From DATJZH01 sp035499215 (GTDB lineage: Bacteria; Actinomycetota; Actinomycetes; Streptosporangiales; Streptosporangiaceae): a stretch of 5,456 nucleotides of DNA. A program made the position numbers and the translations under genes. The notes under the pieces are model-generated. The model saw only the letters and a list, made by a program, of their open reading frames with translations, searched no databases and was not told where the DNA came from. Shown piece after piece: positions 1-4,614 of this stretch. Position 1 is the first letter of the stretch, and each line of letters opens with the position of its first letter. The stretch covers positions 1 through 5,456 of the forward strand of contig DATJZH010000161.1 of NCBI GenBank assembly GCA_035499215.1, given 5' to 3'.

Positions 1-1267
1 TGGTGACCCACACCTGGTTACGGCCAGCGCCCTTGGCCCGGTACAGCGCCGCGTCGGCCGCCGCGAGAAGCTCGGTCAGCTGCCCGCCCGATCCCGCTGC
101 GCCCAGCACGGCCACCCCGATCGATACCGTCAGCGTGATCGGCTCAGTGCCCGGCGTGCTGGTGGGTTCGATGCAGAGGTTGGCCACCTGGGCCCGGATG
201 CGCTCGACGATGTTGCGGGCGCCCGCTTCATCGGTCTGCGGCAGCAGCAGGGCGAATTCCTCCCCGCCGAAGCGGCCAACCAGGTCGTACTCCCGCACCA
301 GCGCCTGGAGCGTACTGCTGACCTCGCGAAGGGCGTCGTCGCCTGCCAGATGACCGTAAGTGTCGTTGACCGCCTTGAAGTAGTCGATGTCGATGAGTGC
401 GACTGCAAGGCCGCTGCCGGTCCGTAGGGCGCGGCTCACTTCCGCGCTGCTCTCGCGTCGCCACGTTACCGCATTGAGCAGGCCTGTCTTTGCGTCCGTC
501 CGCGAGGCGTCGACGAGCTGGGCATGCCGGGACGACCGCTGCAGCAAGGTGACGAACGGCAGCGCGAACACGAGAGCCACCGGGGTGATGGCTATGCCGA
601 GCGTTACCACCGTGGCAACGCAGATCTCCGTCAGGTCATTGCGCATGACCTCCGGGGCAGTGAGCATCTTGCGGACGTTGGCGGATGGATCCGAGCCTTT
701 GATCGGGAGAACGAGCAGGCAGCTGTTCACCACCCACTGCAGGGCGAAGCAAGCGCCCACAGCGACGATCCATAGCGCTGCGCGGCTCTCTGCACCCGTC
801 AGCGAAAGCGTCATAGCTCCGCTAAGGCCGTGGAAGGCTAGATATACGCTTCCGTAGGACAAACTAATTGCCGCGGCCGAAAACACCCGACGATGCAGGG
901 CGATCTTCCGGATGCGCCACTGGGTCATGGCGAACCGCGGGATCGGCACGAGAAGCGCGAATACCGGGGGAAGCAGGATCGCCATGGGCATTTCCCAGAC
1001 CCCGCAGACATCCTTGACCAGCAACGCGGTCTCGCCCCCGCGCCGCGTCAGTTCTATGGTTGCGGCGCCGCAGGCCAGCAGGGCGGCGAAGAGCAGCAGG
1101 TCCCCTGGGCGAATCACCGAGACGCGAGCAGCGAGGGCTATCGCCGCAACGTCAGCCGCCACAACGGCTGCGACGAACACGACAAGCCAGCGGGGAAGTT
1201 CCGTGATCGGCCATGTCCGCGCAGCCTTGACCAGTCGGTGCACACGATTGCACCAACTCCTGGTCAT
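1..1267 (-). CDS. Membrane-anchored GGDEF diguanylate cyclase (3' end beyond window)
   Basis: GGDEF proteins condense two GTP into the second messenger c-di-GMP. The 422 residues visible begin with about six hydrophobic segments (roughly residues 27-47, 56-72, 94-110, 127-146, 162-187, 214-242), so the protein should sit in the cytoplasmic membrane with a cytosolic catalytic domain from about D258 (DAKTGLLN). The domain shows DIDYFK at 293-298, the active-site signature GGEEF at 334-338, and REYD at 325-328. REYD is an RxxD inhibitory site five residues upstream of the signature, as in product-inhibited cyclases, so the enzyme looks both active and feedback-controlled. The visible end, GRNQVWVT, is close to the usual end of the domain, so few residues are missing unless another domain follows. 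The ATG at 1267 is chosen because GAGGAG (1273-1278) precedes it by 5 bases. The membrane part is of an actinobacterial type whose ligand I cannot name. The cyclase assignment is firm. Confidence 0.93.
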   Translation of the reverse strand, partial: MTRSWCNRVHRLVKAARTWPITELPRWLVVFVAAVVAADVAAIALAARVSVIRPGDLLLFAALLACGAATIELTRRGGETALLVKDVCGVWEMPMAILLPPVFALLVPIPRFAMTQWRIRKIALHRRVFSAAAISLSYGSVYLAFHGLSGAMTLSLTGAESRAALWIVAVGACFALQWVVNSCLLVLPIKGSDPSANVRKMLTAPEVMRNDLTEICVATVVTLGIAITPVALVFALPFVTLLQRSSRHAQLVDASRTDAKTGLLNAVTWRRESSAEVSRALRTGSGLAVALIDIDYFKAVNDTYGHLAGDDALREVSSTLQALVREYDLVGRFGGEEFALLLPQTDEAGARNIVERIRAQVANLCIEPTSTPGTEPITLTVSIGVAVLGAAGSGGQLTELLAAADAALYRAKGAGRNQVWVT

Positions 1268-1334
1268 CGGCTCTCCTCGGGCCTCTACGCACGCTAGCGG
1301 CACGTATCGTCGCATCCCAACCAACCGCACGGCC

Positions 1335-1359
1335 TGGGACCACGCACTGCATTGTCCCA
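1335..1359. repeat. Inverted repeat over the GGDEF promoter -10/start region
   Basis: TGGGAC (1335-1340) and GTCCCA (1354-1359) are perfect 6-base arms separated by 13 bases. The right arm overlaps the proposed -10 and the left arm lies just past the proposed start point. It could be an operator half-site pair or a small leader hairpin. A 6-base dyad can arise by chance in GC-rich DNA. Confidence 0.3.
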
Positions 1360-1381
1360 CGCTCTGTTAGCTCACTGTCAA
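1351..1381 (-). promoter_or_regulatory. Candidate sigma70-type promoter of the GGDEF gene
   Basis: Read on the minus strand there is a perfect -35 hexamer TTGACA (1376-1381) and a -10-like GACAAT (1351-1356, four of six consensus bases). The 19-base spacer is slightly long. Transcription would start near 1344, giving a leader of about 75 bases before the ATG at 1267. Orientation and distance fit the cyclase gene; activity is inferred. Confidence 0.45.
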
Positions 1382-1560
1382 GCTCTAGCTACTCAATGCT
1401 GACCTGTATCCGGTTGATCCCGGTATGTTCGCCGTGCGATGCACCCGAAGAGTCTGATCTGGTACCTGAATGGACGAAGGCTATTTTCGCCGCACATTGC
1501 CCAGCGGGTGAATATTGCAAAGGTAACATGCCATTCAGCACATTGCATTATTGCGATAAC
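1382..1560. other. AT-richer intergenic stretch with no supported gene
   Basis: This part of the gap is visibly poorer in G/C than its surroundings, for example around 1480-1560. A plus-strand open frame (1396-1611, six cysteines) crosses it, but that frame has no SD and its third codon positions lack the G/C bias of the real genes, so I do not call it. I see no tRNA-like or rRNA-like structure. It most likely holds upstream regulatory DNA for the cyclase gene. Confidence 0.4.
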
Positions 1561-1562
1561 CT

Positions 1563-1609
1563 AGGCCCTGACCTGCGGAGAAGCACTCGCGCTGAGGTAG
1601 GTCAGGCCT
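1563..1609. repeat. Long stem-loop (11 pairs with one bulge)
   Basis: CCTGACCT (1567-1574) pairs with AGGTCAGG (1599-1606). The stem continues outward past a bulged C1566 with AGG (1563-1565) against CCT (1607-1609). The loop is 24 bases. The right arm includes a 10-base perfect palindrome, TCAGGCCTGA (1602-1611). No gene end adjoins it, so it is not an obvious terminator. It could be an operator or a folded part of a transcript leading to the mini-ORF at 1742. Confidence 0.45.
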
Positions 1610-1653
1610 GAATTGCACCGGACCGCCGCCTGGGCGGCTGAGCCGTTTGGCAG

Positions 1654-1688
1654 GCCACGGAAACCGGCAGCTGGGGCGGCTGACACCA
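1654..1688 (+). repeat. 35-base direct repeat, copy 1
   Basis: This matches 1739-1773 at 33 of 35 positions, and the last 28 bases (1661-1688) are identical. The two differences turn the ATG of copy 2 into ACG and its AAA codon into GAA. In the same relative frame copy 1 reads TETGSWGG followed by TGA, without a start codon or SD. A shorter relative, GGGCGGCTGA, also occurs at 1632-1641, so the sequence looks like a small decaying repeat family. Confidence 0.75.
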
Positions 1689-1738
1689 CCCCCGGACCGA
1701 CCACCCCGACCAGCACCGACAGCACCGACAGGAGGCAC

Positions 1739-1773
1739 GCCATGAAAACCGGCAGCTGGGGCGGCTGACACCA
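1739..1773 (+). repeat. 35-base direct repeat, copy 2
   Basis: This is the second copy, starting exactly 85 bases after copy 1. It carries ATG and lies behind a perfect SD, unlike copy 1. The repeat covers the eight codons, the stop and the following CACCA, so its boundaries coincide closely with the mini-ORF. Confidence 0.75.
1742..1768 (+). CDS. Possible eight-codon mini-ORF (MKTGSWGG)
   Basis: AGGAGG (1730-1735) stands six bases before an ATG that opens eight codons, MKTGSWGG, then TGA. This is the best SD/start pairing in the window, which is the reason to list so short an ORF. A GCGA-loop hairpin follows 27 bases after the stop, so SD, peptide and hairpin are arranged like a leader-peptide attenuator or a tiny transcription unit. 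No plus-strand gene lies downstream (the next gene is convergent), which argues against classical attenuation. The same frame is open back to 1601; a TTG at 1613 would give a 51-residue peptide with a Thr/Pro/Ser-rich middle and the same C-terminus. I recognise no family. A chance SD match remains quite possible. Confidence 0.25.
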   Translation: MKTGSWGG

Positions 1774-1794
1774 GCCCGGCATCATCAGAAGTTG

Positions 1795-1814
1795 CCGTCC
1801 AGGCGACTGGACGG
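1795..1814. terminator. GCGA-loop hairpin, probable terminator of the MFS gene
   Basis: CCGTCCAG (1795-1802), loop GCGA, CTGGACGG (1807-1814) form a perfect 8-bp stem. On the plus strand the loop is a GNRA tetraloop. It lies 44 bases past the stop of the minus-strand exporter and 27 bases past the plus-strand mini-ORF, so it could serve both directions. There is no clean U-tract, as is common in actinomycete terminators. Confidence 0.6.
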
Positions 1815-1857
1815 GCCATGGAACGCACGATGAAGCGAGCGGTAGCGCGGTTAGCTG

Positions 1858-3066
1858 CTAGTGATCCCTCCCGACATGGATCACCGCCGCGACGAGAGCA
1901 CCGAGGACACCGCTTGCCGCGATTACCGTCGACGGAGCATGTGACAGCGCCGCTGCGCCGGCGAGCACCATCGCGATGCCCTGTCCCAGGCTCATCCCAG
2001 CCTGAGCGATGCCGAAGACCTGGCTGCGGTGCTCAGGCGGCGCTGTGCTGACAAACGCCGTGCTGGCCGCCACCTGGAAGCAGTCGAATACCCCGGACAC
2101 GAACAGGATTGCCAGCACGAACGGAAGCGCCGGGCGGAGCACGAACAGCGTCAGTGCCGCGCAAGCGGCGATAGCGAGCGGCCGCATCCATTTCAGGCGG
2201 GTATCGGGTCCGACCAGCCGGGTGAATGCCAGGCCGCCGACCGCAGCGCCCAGTGCTGATGCGGCAAGTATCAGGCCAACCGAGGCCGCGCTCGCGCCAA
2301 TCGACCGGGCCAGCGGCGCGGCCACGCCCTCCGGCACGTTGTAGAACAGCGCCAGCCAGCCGAACAGCATGGGAGTACGCAGCCCCGGCAGCCCGAAGGC
2401 CAGCCGGAAGCCCTCGGCAATGCCCGCGCCATGCTTGGCGCCCCCTGCGGTCGGCCGGGCACCCACCCAGATCCGGCTGACCAGGGCGGAGAAGGCGAAA
2501 GTCGCCGCATCGGCCAGCAGGGTTGTTCTGGTCCCGACGAGCGCCACCAGTGCGCCGCCCACGGCAAAGCCCACCACCTGCGCGAGCTGAAAAGTAGTCA
2601 GAGTGATTGCCGTGCCCACGACGTAACGGTCACCGGCCAGAAAGTCCCGGTAGATCCCGGCGCGCGCTGAAGTAAACGGCGGTCCGAGCATGGTCACCGC
2701 AAACAGCAGGACGACCAGTCCCGCGATCGGCAGCCCAGGAATGATCATGGCGAGGACCAGGGCCAGCCGTGCCAGATCGCAGATGATCATGACCTGGCGG
2801 CGGGGGAACCGGTCGGCGAGTCCTGCCAGGAAGATGCCGCCAATGAAGATGGGGACCACGCTGGCAGCGAAAGTTACCGCCGCCAGCAGCGCGGACCCGC
2901 TTCTGTCATATACCAGCAGCGTCAGCGCCACCCGGGCCAGCTGATCGCCTATGACTGATGAAGCCTGAGCAGACCACAGCGCCCGGAACTCACCGACCGC
3001 GAAGATTTCCCTGAACGTGGCACCCGAGGTGTGACGGTGCGCATTGCGGCGTGCGGCGTGCGCCAA
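1858..3066 (-). CDS. MFS transporter, MFS_3/EntS-like exporter
   Basis: This is a proton-driven membrane carrier of the major facilitator superfamily, probably an exporter of a siderophore, antibiotic or other small molecule. The substrate cannot be read from sequence. About 12 hydrophobic segments span the 402 residues, a normal length. After a short basic N-terminus come the family-typical first helix (LWSAQASSVIGD, then LVYDRSGS), the loop 2-3 motif A variant GLADRFPRR at about residues 82-90, and GPPFTSARAG plus TTFQLAQVVGFAVGG in helices 4-5. No ATG fits. I chose TTG at 3066 because GAGGGGG (3071-3077) precedes it and it starts just before the conserved part. GTG at 3090 or 3099 is possible but has no SD, and a start further up to 3261 would add an arginine-rich tail and overlap the next ORF. 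The family is firm; start and substrate are not. Confidence 0.9.
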   Translation of the reverse strand: MAHAARRNAHRHTSGATFREIFAVGEFRALWSAQASSVIGDQLARVALTLLVYDRSGSALLAAVTFAASVVPIFIGGIFLAGLADRFPRRQVMIICDLARLALVLAMIIPGLPIAGLVVLLFAVTMLGPPFTSARAGIYRDFLAGDRYVVGTAITLTTFQLAQVVGFAVGGALVALVGTRTTLLADAATFAFSALVSRIWVGARPTAGGAKHGAGIAEGFRLAFGLPGLRTPMLFGWLALFYNVPEGVAAPLARSIGASAASVGLILAASALGAAVGGLAFTRLVGPDTRLKWMRPLAIAACAALTLFVLRPALPFVLAILFVSGVFDCFQVAASTAFVSTAPPEHRSQVFGIAQAGMSLGQGIAMVLAGAAALSHAPSTVIAASGVLGALVAAVIHVGRDH

Positions 3067-3131
3067 CCTGCCCCCTCGCGGCCGAGGCACTCGGCACACG
3101 GCCAGATGAGATGGTGAACCTGGCGCAATCC

Positions 3132-3158
3132 CGTTACGCCGACTCACCCACAGTAACG
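3132..3158. promoter_or_regulatory. Candidate operator: CGTTAC-N15-GTAACG
   Basis: Perfect 6-base inverted arms (3132-3137 and 3153-3158) lie 66-92 bases upstream of the exporter start. The half-site centres are 21 bases apart, two helical turns, as expected for a dimeric repressor such as a TetR- or MarR-type protein. Exporters of this kind are often under such control. No regulator gene is in the window, so the role is inferred. Confidence 0.35.
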
Positions 3159-3167
3159 TCAGGCCGG

Positions 3168-3192
3168 GCGGCCGCACGGGCCGGGCGGCCGC
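3168..3192 (-). terminator. All-GC hairpin after the 88-residue ORF
   Basis: Two copies of a 14-base sequence (3162-3175 and 3179-3192) each end in the 8-base palindrome GCGGCCGC. These pair with each other as an 8-bp stem with a 9-base loop. The hairpin begins five bases past the stop at 3198, the right place to end that minus-strand transcript and insulate the exporter gene. No U-tract follows. Confidence 0.4.
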
Positions 3193-3197
3193 GAACC

Positions 3198-3464
3198 TCA
3201 GCCTCCGTTGAGGGCCGTGGCAACGCGCGCGCCAAGATCGCGCTGCACGCTGGGCCAGCACTCGATGACTCGCGACTTCATCTCCGAGGTGACCTCCGGG
3301 GCGCTCGTGTGCCCGATTTTGCTGGTCACCAGGTGCTCGCGATCAGTGCCCGCCATCACGGTCTCGCAGAGCGCACGCGGCTGGCCGGAGTGGTCGTTCT
3401 CGGCCTGCGGCTCACAGGCACTGCGCACGATCTCGCCTGCCACATGATAGCTGTCGTCTGCCAC
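3198..3464 (-). CDS. Hypothetical protein, 88 residues
   Basis: I do not recognise this protein. It begins ADDSYHVAGEIVRSACEPQ after the start residue and ends ATALNGG. It is hydrophilic, with a balanced mix of Asp/Glu, Lys/Arg and Ser/Thr, three Cys (residues 17, 33, 69), and no signal peptide or membrane segment. Codon third positions are strongly G/C, and its composition is more protein-like than the opposing plus-strand frame, which is Arg/Ala/Gly-rich. The start is weak: GTG at 3464 has no SD, and the frame is closed by TAA at 3498-3500. Either the gene is leaderless, or it is the downstream part of a gene that began in another frame near 3657-3664 and was broken by a frameshift. The GC hairpin just past its stop supports a real gene end. 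It lies 131 bases upstream of the exporter on the same strand; a shared role is not shown. Confidence 0.5.
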   Translation of the reverse strand: MADDSYHVAGEIVRSACEPQAENDHSGQPRALCETVMAGTDREHLVTSKIGHTSAPEVTSEMKSRVIECWPSVQRDLGARVATALNGG

Positions 3465-3664
3465 AGTTGCGGGTCGGCAGCCGAACCGCAGAACGAGTTA
3501 GGCGCGTACACATCTTGTCCGGGAACGGGCCGATGCGCCGCGGGCCGCCCGCGCCGACCGACTGCGAGAGCTCGTCGCTCGGGGCCGACATGCCGGTACC
3601 AGAATCGCCAGCCGGGCAGAACTCACCCGCAGCCGGCGCCGCGCGGGTCGCCATCATCGGTCAT
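3465..3664 (-). other. Uncertain coding stretch, possible displaced 5' part of the 88-residue ORF
   Basis: On the minus strand, ATG-ATG at 3657 opens a frame whose first 49 codons (to about 3511, ending near FPDKM) have G/C-rich third positions. The frame then degrades into arginine-rich sequence overlapping the 88-residue ORF. A second ATG at 3664 gives only 13 codons (MTDDGDPRGAGCG). Neither start has a good SD. A plus-strand frame (3467-3673) shares the same third positions, so base bias cannot decide the strand. This may be a frameshifted gene or non-coding DNA. Confidence 0.25.
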
Positions 3665-3711
3665 GGTGAATGACGCTACACCTGAAAACATGAGACGATT
3701 CAACTAAACGA

Positions 3712-3719
3712 TTTATACA
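3712..3719. promoter_or_regulatory. Overlapping divergent -10-like sites
   Basis: In an AT-rich island (about 3681-3728) the plus strand has TATACA (3714-3719) and the minus strand has TATAAA (3712-3717). The minus site could serve the 3198-3664 region and the plus site the HD-domain gene. No convincing -35 hexamer is seen in either direction, so these are candidates based on base composition and position. Confidence 0.3.
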
Positions 3720-3731
3720 TACATTTATGGC

Positions 3732-3761
3732 GTTCCGGGAAGCCGGCAGACCGGACGGAAC
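3732..3761. repeat. Dyad GTTCCG-N18-CGGAAC
   Basis: Perfect 6-base arms (3732-3737 and 3756-3761) flank a core with CCGG at 3735, 3743 and 3751, evenly spaced by eight bases. It lies just past the plus-strand -10-like site. It could be an operator or the first hairpin of a structured leader for the HD-domain gene. Confidence 0.35.
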
Positions 3762-3788
3762 ACCGAGGCTCGCGCCCGCCAAGAGACA

Positions 3789-3826
3789 GCTCGTCCTGGC
3801 GGCGCAGGTGCCCCGCCAGGACGAGC
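3789..3826. terminator. Perfect 14-bp hairpin upstream of the HD-domain gene
   Basis: Bases 3789-3802 and 3813-3826 are exact reverse complements (14 pairs, core CTCGTCCTGG), with a 10-base loop that can form two further pairs. This is the strongest hairpin in the window. It lacks a U-tract. It follows no clear gene: plus-strand transcripts reaching it would come from the AT-rich promoter-like island, and minus-strand ones would be antisense to the HD-domain gene. It could therefore be a terminator blocking read-through or a leader structure in the HD-domain mRNA. Confidence 0.55.
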
Positions 3827-3968
3827 CTGATGAGCCGGTCCCCCGTATCATCTTTGGGTCCCCCACGGAGTAGTTTTGCACGAACCGGCCCGGCGGTTTT
3901 CGGCGGGGTGCCCTGGTGGCCGCCGCATCCGCTCGACAGGCCCGCCGGCCCCTGATGCAATTGACCGC

Positions 3969-4565
3969 ATGCAGCGCATCGACGAGCAGATCCGATTCGC
4001 CGCCGAAGCCGGCCTGCTCAAGGGAGTGCTCCGGCAGACTATGCTGACTCGCCCTGCCCGGCGGGAGAATTCTGCCGAGCATTCCTGGCACCTGGGCATT
4101 ATGGCGCTGGCACTGGCCGAGTACGCGCCGGCGGATACTGACCTGGGCCGGGTGATCGCCATGCTTCTCGTGCACGACCTGGTCGAGATCGACGCCGGCG
4201 ATCTGTTCGTGTACGCCGACGAGGAGCAGCAAGCACAGCAGCGGACAGCCGAGCGGGCCGCGGCGGACCGGATCTTCGCGCTGCTGCCCGGCGGGCAGGC
4301 GGCGAGCCTGCGCGGCCTGTGGGACGAGTTCGAGGAGCGGGCAACCCACGAGGCCAGGTTCGCCAGGGCGCTGGACCGGCTGCAGCCGATGCTGGCGAAT
4401 CTCGAAGCTGGCGGTGGGACGTGGCGGGAGCACGGCGTCACCGCCGATCAGGTTCTCGCCAAAGCATGGCTGATCGAGGACGGCTCGAAGACGCTCGGCA
4501 GTTATGCCCGGGAACTCGTCCGGCAGGCCGTCCGACGCGGGATTCTGGCCCCCGCGGCGCGCTAG
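3969..4565 (+). CDS. HD-domain 5'-deoxynucleotidase, YfbR/HDDC2 family (HD_3)
   Basis: Members of this cytosolic metal-dependent family remove phosphate from (deoxy)nucleoside 5'-monophosphates and help balance nucleotide pools. The 198 residues match the family length. RRENSAEHSWH (31-41) supplies the first metal ligand (H38), LLVHDLVEIDAGDLF (66-80) carries the HD pair H69-D70 plus E73 and D77, and the family-typical LWDEFEERATHEARFARALDRLQ (from about 117) brings the last Asp, D136. All expected catalytic residues are present. The ATG at 3969 matches the usual N-terminus (RIDEQIRF shortly before the RREN motif) but has no SD. An in-frame TTG at 3876 does have GGAG (3867-3870) five bases before it and would add 31 Arg/Pro/Gly-rich residues, so the true start is open. 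It is convergent with the permease gene, with a 49-base gap. Exact substrate preference is not readable. Confidence 0.9.
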   Translation: MQRIDEQIRFAAEAGLLKGVLRQTMLTRPARRENSAEHSWHLGIMALALAEYAPADTDLGRVIAMLLVHDLVEIDAGDLFVYADEEQQAQQRTAERAAADRIFALLPGGQAASLRGLWDEFEERATHEARFARALDRLQPMLANLEAGGGTWREHGVTADQVLAKAWLIEDGSKTLGSYARELVRQAVRRGILAPAAR

Positions 4566-4571
4566 TGGCGA

Positions 4572-4585
4572 GACCGCAGCCGGTC
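4572..4585. terminator. Weak hairpin between the convergent genes
   Basis: GACCG-CAGC-CGGTC forms a 5-bp GC-rich stem. It begins six bases after the stop of the HD-domain gene and lies 29 bases past the stop of the convergent permease. Its position suits a shared terminator, but the stem is short and has no U-tract. Confidence 0.3.
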
Positions 4586-4614
4586 CGATCGTGACGGAGC
4601 TGGCGCGCGCAGAC

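Noticed and set aside
1396..1611. Plus-strand 71-residue ORF with six cysteines
   Set aside because: It has no SD, its codon third positions lack the G/C bias of the real genes, and it resembles no family I know. The frame is probably open by chance in AT-richer DNA.
1625..1638. GCCGCC-TG-GGCGGC palindrome as a terminator
   Set aside because: The loop would be only two bases (four if the stem is cut to five), no gene end precedes it, and such palindromes are frequent in GC-rich DNA.
1654..1773. Repeat pair as insertion-sequence ends or an attachment-site pair
   Set aside because: The copies are direct, only 50 bases lie between them, and no transposase, integrase or tRNA is present.
1561..1785. 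Minus-strand ORF resembling a signal peptide (MACLLSVLSVLVGVV then VVSAAPA)
   Set aside because: It is the reverse complement of the CCGAC and 35-base repeats, has no SD at either ATG, and the hydrophobic stretch is explained by the repeats' base composition.
3162..3192. CRISPR-like array
   Set aside because: There are only two 14-base units with a three-base gap, no spacers of normal size and no cas genes.
3051..3707. Plus-strand 218-residue ORF
   Set aside because: It is Arg/Ala/Gly-rich with no recognisable domain, has no SD, and overlaps the exporter 5' end and the more protein-like 88-residue minus ORF. It looks like a shadow frame.
3654..4433. Minus-strand 259-residue ORF opposite the HD-domain gene
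   Set aside because: It is a shadow of the plus-strand HD gene, whose catalytic motifs are all intact.
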